DNA from: Geminicoccus roseus DSM 18922
GTDB lineage: Bacteria; Pseudomonadota; Alphaproteobacteria; Geminicoccales; Geminicoccaceae
Length of the DNA stretch: 64,000 nucleotides
Assembly (NCBI RefSeq): GCF_000427665.1
Contig: NZ_KE386572.1
Location: forward strand, 2,442,196 to 2,506,195
Direction: 5' to 3'
Positions 18,771-26,531 of the stretch are shown here, piece by piece (position 1 is the first letter of the stretch; the number at the start of each line of letters is the position of its first letter). The position numbers were made by a program, and so were the translations under genes. A model generated the notes under the pieces. It searched no databases, was not told where the DNA came from, and was given only the letters and a program-made list of their open reading frames with translations.

Positions 18771-19484
18771 GTGGCGGGTCTCGCCGGTGCCTGCATCGGG
18801 AGCTTTCTTGCCACGGTCGCCCGCCGATGGGAGCAGGGGGCGGGCGCGGCTCTTCGAGGCCGGTCCGCCTGCGACCAGTGCGGCTCGACCTTGGGACCCA
18901 TTGAACTGCTGCCCGTGGTGGGGCGCATGCTCCTGCGCGGGCGCTGCCGCCATTGCGGGACCCGGATCCCGCTCACCGAGACGACCGTCGAGGCGGCGTC
19001 GGCGGGCGTCGCTATCCTCGCGGTGCTGATGGCGCCCACGGCCTGGTTCTGGCTGGTGATCCTCGGCTGGCTCCTGGTGCTGCTGGCCACGATCGACCAT
19101 CTGCACGGCATCCTGCCCGACCCGCTGAACACAGCGCTCCTCATGACCGGGCTTCTGGCGGTGCTGTTCGATGCGACCGCACCTGCTCCTATTGACGCGC
19201 TTCTCGGTGGGGCCGTGGGCGCGGGAGCGTTCGCACTCGTGGCCTTCGGCTATGAGGCCCTGCGTGGACGGGCCGGCCTGGGCGGCGGCGACGTCAAGCT
19301 CCTGGGAGCCCTTGGGGTCTGGGTGGGGCTGGCCGGGCTGCCCTGGATCGTTCTGCTGGCCGCGGCCTCGGCACTGGTCGCGGCTGTTGCGACCAGCGGT
19401 GGCCGCTTCGAGGGGAGCCGCGCGATCCGCTTCGGACCCTGGCTTGCCGGAGCCGGGTTCGTCGTCGCACTCGTTCTGCGCTAG
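18771..19484 (+). CDS. Prepilin peptidase (GspO/PilD type)
   Basis: Inner-membrane aspartic protease that removes the leader from type IV prepilins or pseudopilins and N-methylates the new end. Two CXXC pairs (CDQC and CRHC) lie in the N-terminal cytoplasmic domain. The two catalytic Asp motifs are ATIDHLHGILPD and GGGDVKLLGALG. The only standard start candidate is GTG 18771, which cuts the first membrane helix short. Codons just upstream (from about 18744) read as a matching hydrophobic helix, so a non-standard start such as CTG, or an error in gspD's end, is possible. It lies 23 bp past gspD and overlaps the stop of the convergent small gene. Confidence 0.88.
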   Translation: MAGLAGACIGSFLATVARRWEQGAGAALRGRSACDQCGSTLGPIELLPVVGRMLLRGRCRHCGTRIPLTETTVEAASAGVAILAVLMAPTAWFWLVILGWLLVLLATIDHLHGILPDPLNTALLMTGLLAVLFDATAPAPIDALLGGAVGAGAFALVAFGYEALRGRAGLGGGDVKLLGALGVWVGLAGLPWIVLLAAASALVAAVATSGGRFEGSRAIRFGPWLAGAGFVVALVLR

Positions 19485-19987
19485 TACATCTCGGGATCGT
19501 ACGGCTCGTCCCCGCTGAACTCGCTGATGCCACCGTCCATGCGTGGCGGACTGGGATCGCCATAGTCCGGCGGGATGTCTTCGATCGGGCCATCTTCCGG
19601 AAAGGCGCCGTCCGGATCCGGCGCAACCTCCCGGGCGACCGGGGGTGGTGCGCCTCCAGAAGGACCGAAGACGACGACCCTGGCAATCCGGTCCGAGCCG
19701 CCTTCCTTCGCCATGAAGATCGCGTGATCGTGGCCGGTCAGCACCCAATCCAGCAACTGTCTGGCGTCGCCGCTTCGGCTGCCGTTCAGGCGCTGCTCGC
19801 TGGGACGCAGGACCTTGAGCTCGAAGTCGAACCGCTCGCTCAGAGCCTCGACCGCCTGCTCGACCGGAACATCATCGAGATTAAGCCGGATCCCATCCGG
19901 CTCGGCCTCGATCGACAGGCTCTCGGCCGACGCAGGAGCCGCAGCCAGGAGAACGGCTAGGGCCCAAGGGAGGACGTGAAGGCGCAC
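19481..19987 (-). CDS. Small secreted protein with STN-like region
   Basis: Not a recognised named family. From GTG 19987 the product is 168 residues with a clear signal peptide (hydrophobic helix, cleavage near APASA-ES). Residues of about 22-75 (IRLNLDDVPVEQAVEALSER and following) resemble the STN domain found at the start of secretins and TonB-dependent receptors. The C-terminal 80 residues are Pro/Asp/Gly-rich and probably disordered. It ends convergently on the prepilin peptidase gene, so a link with the secretion module is plausible. The reading frame stays open upstream to 20863, but an ATG at 20125 would give a leader without a signal sequence; the GTG is preferred. Confidence 0.6.
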   Translation of the reverse strand: MRLHVLPWALAVLLAAAPASAESLSIEAEPDGIRLNLDDVPVEQAVEALSERFDFELKVLRPSEQRLNGSRSGDARQLLDWVLTGHDHAIFMAKEGGSDRIARVVVFGPSGGAPPPVAREVAPDPDGAFPEDGPIEDIPPDYGDPSPPRMDGGISEFSGDEPYDPEMY

Positions 19988-20149
19988 CAGGTCGGATCTC
20001 GTCGGTGAGGGAATGGGCAGCCCTCTATAGCGACTGACCGGCTTCCTTGGAACCGGCTTCCATGACCGTGGCCGGGGCTGCTTGACAAGGCTTGGCCCCG
20101 TGGTCGACAGGGGCATCGCCACCATCCGTGCCGGGAGGCCGTCCGAGCC

Positions 20150-21127
20150 ATGATGCGCCTCTATATCACCACCGGCAGCTCGATCGAGGTCATGCAGGGC
20201 ACTTGCGACGAGGCTCTGCATGACCGGATCATCTGGATCGACCTGCACGAGCCGTCGCCGCGCGAGGTGCGGTTCGTCGAGGACATGCTGCAGATCGACG
20301 TCCCGACCCGGGCAGAGATCGTCGAGATCGAAGCTTCGTCGCGCCTCTACGAAGAGACCGACGCATTCTTCATGACCGCAACCATGCTGTGCCGGGCCGA
20401 CAGCGAGAGCCCGGAGCTCACGCCGGTCACCTTCATCCTGGTGGGCCACCGGCTGGTCACCCTGCGCTATGCCGATCCACTGCCGTTCCGCACGGCAGCC
20501 TCCCAGATCCACCGCAACCCGCTCGCCTGGAACTCGGGCGAGGTGGTGTTCGTCGGCTTGCTCGAGGTGATCGTCGATCGCCTGGCGGACATCCTGGAGG
20601 CCATCGGCGCCGACCTGGACGCGGTCAGCCGCGAGGTGTTCACCACCGACGCCAAGGAGGCTGCCCGGCGGGCCAAGGACTATCGGCAGCTGCTGGCGCG
20701 GGTGGGGCGTGCAGGTGACATGATCGGCAAGTCGCGGGAAAGCCTGGTCAGCCTGGGAAGGCTGGTGGCCTTCGTGACCGTCGCGTTCAAGTCCAAGGAC
20801 CGCAAGAGCCTGCAGACCCGGATGAAGACCGTCAGCCGCGACGTGATCTCCCTGTCGGACCACGCCTCCTTCCTCACCAACAAGGTGACCTTCTCCCTCG
20901 ATGCCATCCTGGGCCTCGTCTCGATCGAGCAGAACGGGATCATCAAGATCTTCTCGGTCGCAGCGGTCGTCTTCCTGCCGCCGACCCTGGTGGCGAGCAT
21001 CTACGGGATGAACTTCGAGGTGATGCCGGAGCTGACCCTCACCTATGGCTACCCGATGGCGCTGGGCATGATGGTCCTGTCCGCCATCATGCCCTACCTC
21101 TACTTCAAGCGGAAAGGCTGGCTCTGA
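20150..21127 (+). CDS. corA: CorA-family divalent cation transporter
   Basis: Homopentameric inner-membrane channel for Mg2+ or a related divalent metal. It has 325 residues. A long N-terminal cytoplasmic alpha/beta domain and a helical stalk are followed by two membrane helices at the very C-terminus, with the selectivity motif YGMNFE between them and a basic tail (FKRKGWL). Loss of the usual MPEL immediately after GMN is not seen: VMPEL is present. Two ATGs start the frame. It is monocistronic, divergent from the small secreted protein and convergent with phnF. Confidence 0.93.
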   Translation: MMRLYITTGSSIEVMQGTCDEALHDRIIWIDLHEPSPREVRFVEDMLQIDVPTRAEIVEIEASSRLYEETDAFFMTATMLCRADSESPELTPVTFILVGHRLVTLRYADPLPFRTAASQIHRNPLAWNSGEVVFVGLLEVIVDRLADILEAIGADLDAVSREVFTTDAKEAARRAKDYRQLLARVGRAGDMIGKSRESLVSLGRLVAFVTVAFKSKDRKSLQTRMKTVSRDVISLSDHASFLTNKVTFSLDAILGLVSIEQNGIIKIFSVAAVVFLPPTLVASIYGMNFEVMPELTLTYGYPMALGMMVLSAIMPYLYFKRKGWL

Positions 21128-21130
21128 GCC

Positions 21131-21901
21131 TCACGACTCGACCGTGAGCGTCACCCGTTCGCCTGCCCAGACCGTATAGTTGTAGGCGAGCGGCGCACCG
21201 GACGCGGACGTGTCCAGCGCCTCGGTGATCAGCACCGGCCGTTCCCTCGACTGCTCGAGCTGCTGCGCTTCGTCAGGGGACGGCAGCCTCGTGCCGATCC
21301 TGGTCCAGGCACGGCGATAATCCGCATGCCCCGCGGCCGTGAACAGCGCCGTGACCGACGGGTTGGCGGCCAAGCTTGCGGCAGCCTCCGGGAACCTGGC
21401 CTTTGGCAGGTAGATGGTCCCCAGGGTAACAGGGGTACCGTCTGCACGGGCGAGGGTCCGGTGACGCAAGCCGGTGGAACCTTCCGGCAGCCCCAGCGCC
21501 CGGGCGGTCGGCCCCATCAGCTCGACCTCGTCGATGCCAAGGGTCACCCGGGAAGGCAGGCGTTCCCGACTGGCAAGATTGGAGGAAAACCGGGTGCGCG
21601 CCCCGATGGAGTAGTCGAGCGGCTGCATGTCGACGAAGGTGCCGCGCCCCTGCTCGATCCGCAGGATGCCCCGGCTTGCCAGAGCACGTACGGCCTGGCG
21701 GACAGTGTGCCGGTTGACCCCGAAGCGTCGAGCCAGTTCCGGCTCGGCAGGCAGGCGGCCGGAGGGCGCGAAGCTGCCCTGCAGGATGGACTGCTCCAGC
21801 ACGCCTTCGATCTGCCGCCAAAGCGCAACCCCCTGGCCCCGGGCAAGTCGGTCCACCTCCCCTGAATCGGGAAGTTCGGCGGCAACAGGAAAGGAGGACA
21901 A
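21131..21901 (-). CDS. phnF: GntR-family transcriptional regulator PhnF
   Basis: Repressor-type regulator of phosphonate use. The 256-residue protein has an N-terminal winged helix of the GntR/HutC type (residues of about 28-95: LPAEPELARRFGVNRHTVRQAVRALASRG) and a C-terminal UTRA ligand-binding domain. It is transcribed away from phnG, with 173 bp between them. That gap holds a near-perfect dyad at 22058-22071 that resembles HutC/PhnF-type operators, so autoregulation and control of the phn operon are likely. Confidence 0.9.
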   Translation of the reverse strand: MSSFPVAAELPDSGEVDRLARGQGVALWRQIEGVLEQSILQGSFAPSGRLPAEPELARRFGVNRHTVRQAVRALASRGILRIEQGRGTFVDMQPLDYSIGARTRFSSNLASRERLPSRVTLGIDEVELMGPTARALGLPEGSTGLRHRTLARADGTPVTLGTIYLPKARFPEAAASLAANPSVTALFTAAGHADYRRAWTRIGTRLPSPDEAQQLEQSRERPVLITEALDTSASGAPLAYNYTVWAGERVTLTVES

Positions 21902-21981
21902 GGGAGCAGCCCACGGTCGTTTCTCGTCGCGCCGGGGACGCTAGGCGCAGCAGCCCATCCCGTCTACCGCCCGTCTCGCCT

Positions 21982-21998
21982 GATCATCCATCATGATC
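21982..21998. promoter_or_regulatory. Inverted repeat in the phnF-phnG intergenic region
   Basis: GATCAT and ATGATC are separated by 5 bases. The element lies between the divergent phnF and phnG starts, closer to phnF. It could be a second regulator site or part of the phnF promoter. Six-base arms are short, so the support is weak. Confidence 0.3.
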
Positions 21999-22015
21999 CT
22001 GTCACCGCGCTGGCG

Positions 22016-22043
22016 TTTACATCAATCCGGCAGCGACTACAGT
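22016..22043 (+). promoter_or_regulatory. Candidate sigma-70 promoter for the phn operon
   Basis: TTTACA (22016-22021) and TACAGT (22038-22043) are separated by 16 bases and lie 32 bp before the phnG ATG. The match is moderate (-35 five of six, -10 four of six). The operator-like dyad at 22058-22071 would sit just past the transcription start, which suits repression. Confidence 0.4.
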
Positions 22044-22057
22044 GCTGTCGAAATTCA

Positions 22058-22071
22058 TCTAGACGTCTGGA
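22058..22071. promoter_or_regulatory. Candidate PhnF operator
   Basis: TCTAGAC directly followed by GTCTGGA is a dyad with one mismatch, ending 3 bp before the phnG ATG. GntR/HutC-family repressors bind sites with a GTxTAxAC-type core, and this element fits that class loosely. It leaves no clear Shine-Dalgarno for phnG, so bound repressor could block both transcription and ribosome access. Confidence 0.45.
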
Positions 22072-22074
22072 CCG

Positions 22075-22521
22075 ATGGCTTCCGACCCCAGTACCCGCGC
22101 CCGCTGGCTCCAGGCGCTTGCCCTGGCGAATGACCAGGAAATGGAGGCGGCCACCGCCGCCTTCGCCGTCCGGCCCGAGGCGTTCGAGACGCTGCGCGCC
22201 CCGGAAGTCGGGCTGGTCATGACCCGAGCACGGGCAGGCGGAAGCGGCGCTCCCTTCAATCTCGGAGAAGCCACGGTCACCCGGAGCGCGGTGCGCTCCC
22301 CGGACGGGATGGTAGGCATCGGCTGGGTGCAAGGGCGGCGGCCCCGGCGCTCCGTTCAGATCGCCAGGCTGGACGCGGTGTTCCAGTCGGCTGGGAGCGA
22401 GCAGGTGATGGCCGTGGTTCGCGACATGGAAGCCGGGCTGGCCGAACGGCGGGCCCAGGTCGCGCGCAAGGCGGCGGCGACCCGGGTGGACTTCATCACC
22501 CTCGTGCGCGGGGAGGACTGA
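22075..22521 (+). CDS. phnG: Alpha-D-ribose 1-methylphosphonate 5-triphosphate synthase subunit PhnG
   Basis: Subunit of the PhnGHIJ core complex that, with PhnI as nucleosidase, couples phosphonate to ATP-derived ribose. The 148-residue length is normal. Family residues are visible: RARWLQALALA at the start, then GFxLGEATVTR-like (GAPFNLGEATVTRSAV) and GWVQGRRPRRS. It is the first gene of phnGHIJKLM, and its stop is 1 bp from the phnH start. Confidence 0.94.
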   Translation: MASDPSTRARWLQALALANDQEMEAATAAFAVRPEAFETLRAPEVGLVMTRARAGGSGAPFNLGEATVTRSAVRSPDGMVGIGWVQGRRPRRSVQIARLDAVFQSAGSEQVMAVVRDMEAGLAERRAQVARKAAATRVDFITLVRGED

Positions 22522-22522
22522 G

Positions 22523-23107
22523 ATGACCAGCCTGGCAGGCGGACTGGCCGATCCAGTCCACGATGCGCAACGGCAGTTTCGTGATCTTCTTCACGCCATG
22601 AGCCATCCCGGAACGGTGGTGCCGCTCCGGGGCATGCTGCCGCCGGCTCCGGCCCCGCTCGCAACGGCGACCTATGCCCTGCTGCTGGGACTGGCGGACC
22701 ACGAGACCAGGCTTTGGATCGACGGCGAGCATCGCGATGCACGCGCCTCGCTGCGTTTCCATACCGGCGCCGGCTGGGTGCAGGATCCGGCCGATGCGAG
22801 CTTCGCGGTGGTGGCGGAAGGAGGTGACCTGCCGCCCCTCGACCAGTTTGGTCAGGGCGATCCGGACTACCCGGACCGGAGCAGCACGGTGTTCTTGCAG
22901 GTGGCACGGTTCGGCCACGGCCAGACCCTGCATCTCGCCGGGCCGGGGATCGATGGCCGGGCGTGCCTGCAGGTCGACGGGGTTCCAGCGGATTTCGGCG
23001 CGATGCTGCGCGCCAACCGAAGCCGGTTCCCGCAGGGGGTCGACCTGGTGCTGGTGGCCGGAGCCACGATCGCCTGCCTGCCGCGCAGCATCCAGGTGGA
23101 GGGCTGA
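22523..23107 (+). CDS. phnH: C-P lyase complex subunit PhnH
   Basis: Structural subunit of the C-P lyase core complex, with a PLP-transferase-like fold but no PLP site. It is 194 residues, the usual size. It begins with the typical GLADPVHDAQRQFR and FRDLLHAMSHPGTV segments, followed by the LADHETRLWID region. GGAGG from the end of phnG serves as ribosome binding site. It is followed 3 bp later by phnI. Confidence 0.95.
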   Translation: MTSLAGGLADPVHDAQRQFRDLLHAMSHPGTVVPLRGMLPPAPAPLATATYALLLGLADHETRLWIDGEHRDARASLRFHTGAGWVQDPADASFAVVAEGGDLPPLDQFGQGDPDYPDRSSTVFLQVARFGHGQTLHLAGPGIDGRACLQVDGVPADFGAMLRANRSRFPQGVDLVLVAGATIACLPRSIQVEG

Positions 23108-23110
23108 GGG

Positions 23111-24205
23111 ATGTACGTGGCGGTCAAGGGTGGCGAGCGTGCCATCCGCCATGCCCATCGCTGGCTGGACGAGGAGCGGCGGGGTGATCCGGAGGTGCCG
23201 GAGATCGACCCCGTCCAGTTGCGCGAGCAGCTGTCGCTCGGGTGCGGCCGGGTCATGAACGAGGGGTCGCTCTACGATCCTGACCTGGCGGCGCTGGCGC
23301 TCAAGCAGGCGCGGGGCGACATGGTGGAGGCAGCCTTCCTGCTCCGCGCGTTCCGCACCACCCTGCCGCGCCTGGCCAACTCGGTGCCGGTCGAGACGGC
23401 GGCGATGCGGGTGGTGCGCCGGGTCTCCGCGACCTTCAAGGACATTCCCGGCGGGCAGATCCTGGGGCCGACCTTCGACTACACCCACCGCCTGCTCGAC
23501 GAGGACCTGGCCGGAACCGGCAGTCGGCCGGAGGCTGCGGCGGAAGCCGGGGAGCCGGTCGAGCCGCACATGCCGCGCGTGCTCGACCTGCTGGATGCCG
23601 ATGGCATGATCGAACGGGAGGATCCGGGGACAGGCGACGAGCCGGCCGATCTGACCCGCGAGCCGCTTCTGTTCCCGGTCGGGCGCGATGCCTGGCTGCA
23701 GAACCTGGCGCGCGGCGACGAGGGCTTCGTGTTCGCCCTGGGCTATTCCACCCAGCGCGGCTTCGGGCGCACCCATCCGTTCGTGGGCGAGCTCCGGGTC
23801 GGTACGGTCGACCTGGTGGTGGAGCCGGAGGAGCTGGGCTTTCCCATCGTGATCGGCGAGCTGGAACTGACCGAGTGCGAGATGGTCAACCAGTTCCTGG
23901 GATCGAAGACGGAGGCGCCGAAGTTCACCCGCGGCTACGGGCTGTCGTTCGGCCACCAGGAGCGCAAGGCGATGGGCATGGCGCTGGTCGACCGGGCGCT
24001 GCGCAATGCCGAGGGCGGCGACGAGGTGGCGGCGCCGGCCATGGACCAGGAGTTCGTGCTCTACCATTCCGACAACGTGCAGGCGTCCGGCTTCGTCGAG
24101 CACCTGAAGCTGCCGCACTATGTCGATTTCCAGGGCGAGATGGAGACCATCCGCAAGATGCGCCGGGCAGCGGCCTCGGGCGACGCGGCGGAGGCAGCGG
24201 AATGA
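23111..24205 (+). CDS. phnI: C-P lyase complex subunit PhnI (nucleosidase)
   Basis: Catalyses the exchange of adenine in ATP for phosphonate, with PhnG, H and L. The 364 residues match the family length and start MYVAVKGGERAI with AHRWLDEERRGD. Conserved late segments include GYSTQRGFGRTHPFVGELR and the C-terminal DNVQASGFVEHLKLPHYVDF, cut here to its key part. The TGA overlaps the phnJ ATG (ATGA). Confidence 0.95.
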   Translation: MYVAVKGGERAIRHAHRWLDEERRGDPEVPEIDPVQLREQLSLGCGRVMNEGSLYDPDLAALALKQARGDMVEAAFLLRAFRTTLPRLANSVPVETAAMRVVRRVSATFKDIPGGQILGPTFDYTHRLLDEDLAGTGSRPEAAAEAGEPVEPHMPRVLDLLDADGMIEREDPGTGDEPADLTREPLLFPVGRDAWLQNLARGDEGFVFALGYSTQRGFGRTHPFVGELRVGTVDLVVEPEELGFPIVIGELELTECEMVNQFLGSKTEAPKFTRGYGLSFGHQERKAMGMALVDRALRNAEGGDEVAAPAMDQEFVLYHSDNVQASGFVEHLKLPHYVDFQGEMETIRKMRRAAASGDAAEAAE

Positions 24206-25056
24206 GCGTCGGCTACAACTTCGCCTACCTGGACGAGCAGACCAAGCGGATGCTGCGGCGGGCCATCCTCAAGGCGGTGGCGATCCCGGGCTACCAGGTG
24301 CCGTTCGCCAGCCGGGACATGCCGCTGCCCTATGGCTGGGGCACCGGCGGCATCCAGGTGACTGCCGCGGTGCTGGGCCAGGACGACGTGCTCAAGGTGA
24401 TCGACCAGGGGGCGGACGACACCACCAACGCGGTGAGCATCCGGGCCTTCTTCGCCCGCACCGCCAGGGTCGCCACCACCGAGCGCACCGCCGAGGCCAC
24501 GATCATCCAGACCCGACACCGGATCCCCGAGGAGCCGCTGAAGCCCGGGCAGGTCCTGGTCTACCAGGTGCCGATCCCCGAGCCGCTGCGGTTCTTGGAG
24601 CCGCGCGAGCGCGAGACTCGGCGGATGCATGGCCTTGCCGACTATGGCGGCATGCACGTGAAGCTCTACGAGGACGTGGCGCGCATGGGCCGGATCACGA
24701 CCTCCTACGCCTACCCGGTCATGGTGGCGGGCCGCTACGTGATGGATCCGTCGCCGATCCCCAAGTTCGACAATCCCAAGATGAACCGGAACGCCGCCCT
24801 GCAGCTGTTCGGCGCCGGGCGGGAAAAACGGATCTACGCGATCCCGCCGCACACCGAGGTCGTCAGCCTCGACTTCGAGGACCATCCGTTCGAGGTGCAG
24901 AGCTGGGACAGGCCGTGCGGCCTGTGCGGCGCCACCGGGTCCTATCTCGACGAGGTGGTGACCGACGACCAGGGCGGCCGGCTGTTCTGCTGTTCCGACA
25001 CCGATTTCTGCCGGTCGCGCCGGGACGAAGCCGGGGCAGGGGGAGCACAGCCATGA
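24202..25056 (+). CDS. phnJ: Alpha-D-ribose 1-methylphosphonate 5-phosphate C-P lyase PhnJ
   Basis: Radical SAM enzyme that breaks the carbon-phosphorus bond. From ATG 24202 it is 284 residues. The C-terminal cysteines are all present: C239 and C242 (CGLC), C264 (in FCCSD) and C270 (DFC), equivalent to the iron-sulfur ligands and the thiyl-radical Cys of the E. coli enzyme (C241, C244, C266, C272). The start SVGYNFAYLDEQTKRMLRR is typical. It overlaps phnI and phnK by 4 bp on each side. Confidence 0.96.
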   Translation: MSVGYNFAYLDEQTKRMLRRAILKAVAIPGYQVPFASRDMPLPYGWGTGGIQVTAAVLGQDDVLKVIDQGADDTTNAVSIRAFFARTARVATTERTAEATIIQTRHRIPEEPLKPGQVLVYQVPIPEPLRFLEPRERETRRMHGLADYGGMHVKLYEDVARMGRITTSYAYPVMVAGRYVMDPSPIPKFDNPKMNRNAALQLFGAGREKRIYAIPPHTEVVSLDFEDHPFEVQSWDRPCGLCGATGSYLDEVVTDDQGGRLFCCSDTDFCRSRRDEAGAGGAQP

Positions 25057-25829
25057 CCGACGCGGCGCTGCTGGAGGTCAGCGGACTCGCCAAGTCCTAT
25101 GGGCGGCTGCAGGCGCTTTCGCCCACGGACCTCGCCTTGTGGCCGGGCGAGGTGCTGGCGATCGTGGGCGAGAGCGGTTCCGGCAAGACGACGCTGCTGA
25201 ACTGCCTGGCTGGCCATGTCCCGGCCGACGAGGGCAGCGTGCAGTTCCGGATCGCGGACGGCTCCGTGGCGGACCTGCGCCGAATGGACGAGGCGCAGCG
25301 CCGCCTCCTGGCCCGCACCGAATGGGGCTTCGTCCACCAGAACCCGCGCGACGGCCTGCGCCTTGCCGTCTCCGCCGGCGGCAATATCGGCGAGCGGCTC
25401 ATGGCAGTCGGCTGGCGGCACTATGGCAGGATCCGCGCCGAGGCGCTGGCCTGGCTGGAGCGGGTCGAGATTGATCCCGGCCGGATCGACGACCTGCCGC
25501 GGACGTTCTCGGGCGGCATGCAGCAGCGCCTGCAGATCGCCCGCAACCTGGTGACGCGGCCGCGGCTGGTGCTGATGGACGAGCCGACCGGCGGGCTGGA
25601 CGTCTCCGTGCAGGCCCGCTTGCTCGACCTGATCCGCCGCCTGGTCGCCGAACTGGGCCTGGCGGTGGTGATCGTCACCCACGACCTGGCGGTGGCGCGG
25701 CTCCTGTCCCACCGCATGCTGGTGATGCGCCGGGGCCGCGTGGTCGAGCATGGCCTCACCGACCGGGTGCTGGACGACCCACAAGATCCCTACAGCCAGC
25801 TCCTGGTGAGCTCGATCCTGGCGGCCTAA
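25053..25829 (+). CDS. phnK: C-P lyase-associated ABC-type ATPase PhnK
   Basis: Nucleotide-binding protein that docks on PhnJ in the C-P lyase core and is not a membrane transporter. It is 258 residues from ATG 25053. Walker A is GESGSGKTT near residues 37-45, the signature is FSGGMQQRLQIARNL, Walker B VLMDEPTGGLD and the H-loop VIVTHDLAVA. The sequence GFVHQNPRDGLR after the Q-loop is characteristic of PhnK. The gene starts inside the phnJ stop. Confidence 0.94.
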   Translation: MTDAALLEVSGLAKSYGRLQALSPTDLALWPGEVLAIVGESGSGKTTLLNCLAGHVPADEGSVQFRIADGSVADLRRMDEAQRRLLARTEWGFVHQNPRDGLRLAVSAGGNIGERLMAVGWRHYGRIRAEALAWLERVEIDPGRIDDLPRTFSGGMQQRLQIARNLVTRPRLVLMDEPTGGLDVSVQARLLDLIRRLVAELGLAVVIVTHDLAVARLLSHRMLVMRRGRVVEHGLTDRVLDDPQDPYSQLLVSSILAA

Positions 25830-25832
25830 CCG

Positions 25833-26531
25833 ATGCAGCCCCTTCTGATCGCCGAGGATCTCGGCAAGACCTTCACCCTGCATCTCCAGGGCGGGGTGCG
25901 GATGCCGGTGCTGGCCGGGCTGGGCTTCTCGGTCCTGCCCGGCGAGTGCGTCGTGCTGAGCGGCCCGAGCGGCACCGGTAAGTCCACGGTGCTGCGGGCG
26001 ATCTACGGCTCCTATGGCCTGGACCGGGGCTCGATCCTGGTCCGGCACGAGGGTGCGGTGATCGACCTCGCCCGCTCGCTGCCGCGCGAGGTGCTGGCGG
26101 TGCGGCGGCGCACGCTGGGCTATGTCAGCCAGTTCCTGCGGGTGGTACCGCGGGTGGCGACCCTGGACGTGGTGGCGGAGCCGCTCTTGGCGCTGGGCAC
26201 GGACCGGGAGGCGGCGCGGGAGCGGGCCCGGGCGATGCTGGCGCGGCTGCGCCTGCCCGAGCGCCTTTGGCAGGTCCCGCCTGCGACGTTTTCAGGCGGC
26301 GAGCAGCAGCGGGTCAACCTTGCCCGGGCCTTCGTTCACCCTTACCCGATCCTTCTGCTCGACGAGCCGACCGCCTCCCTGGACGCCGCCAATCGCGAAA
26401 TCGTGGTGGACCTCGTGCGCGAGCGGCTGGCCGAGGGGGCGGCGATGCTCGCGATCCTGCACGACCAGGAGGCGCGCGAGGCCATCGCCACCCGCATCAT
26501 TGATCTCGAGACCATGGACCGCGCCCAATGA
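25833..26531 (+). CDS. phnL: C-P lyase-associated ABC-type ATPase PhnL
   Basis: Second ABC-type ATPase of the C-P lyase complex, required for ribose 1-phosphonate triphosphate synthesis. It is 232 residues, with Walker A GPSGTGKST, the region LGYVSQFLRVVPRV typical of PhnL, signature FSGGEQQRVNLARAF, Walker B LLLDEPTASLD and the H-loop LHDQEAREA. It starts 3 bp after phnK and overlaps phnM by 4 bp. Confidence 0.95.
   Translation: MQPLLIAEDLGKTFTLHLQGGVRMPVLAGLGFSVLPGECVVLSGPSGTGKSTVLRAIYGSYGLDRGSILVRHEGAVIDLARSLPREVLAVRRRTLGYVSQFLRVVPRVATLDVVAEPLLALGTDREAARERARAMLARLRLPERLWQVPPATFSGGEQQRVNLARAFVHPYPILLLDEPTASLDAANREIVVDLVRERLAEGAAMLAILHDQEAREAIATRIIDLETMDRAQ

Noticed and set aside
19988-20863. 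N-terminal extension of the STN-like secreted protein across the corA promoter and corA
   Set aside because: The extension is antisense to corA and would place the signal peptide internally. A GTG right before the signal peptide is more sensible.
22496-24118. Long leftward reading frame opposite phnH-phnI
   Set aside because: It is antisense to well-supported phn genes, shows GC-rich arginine/histidine composition and has no domain. It is a codon-bias shadow, as are the similar long antisense frames opposite the flagellar and gsp genes.
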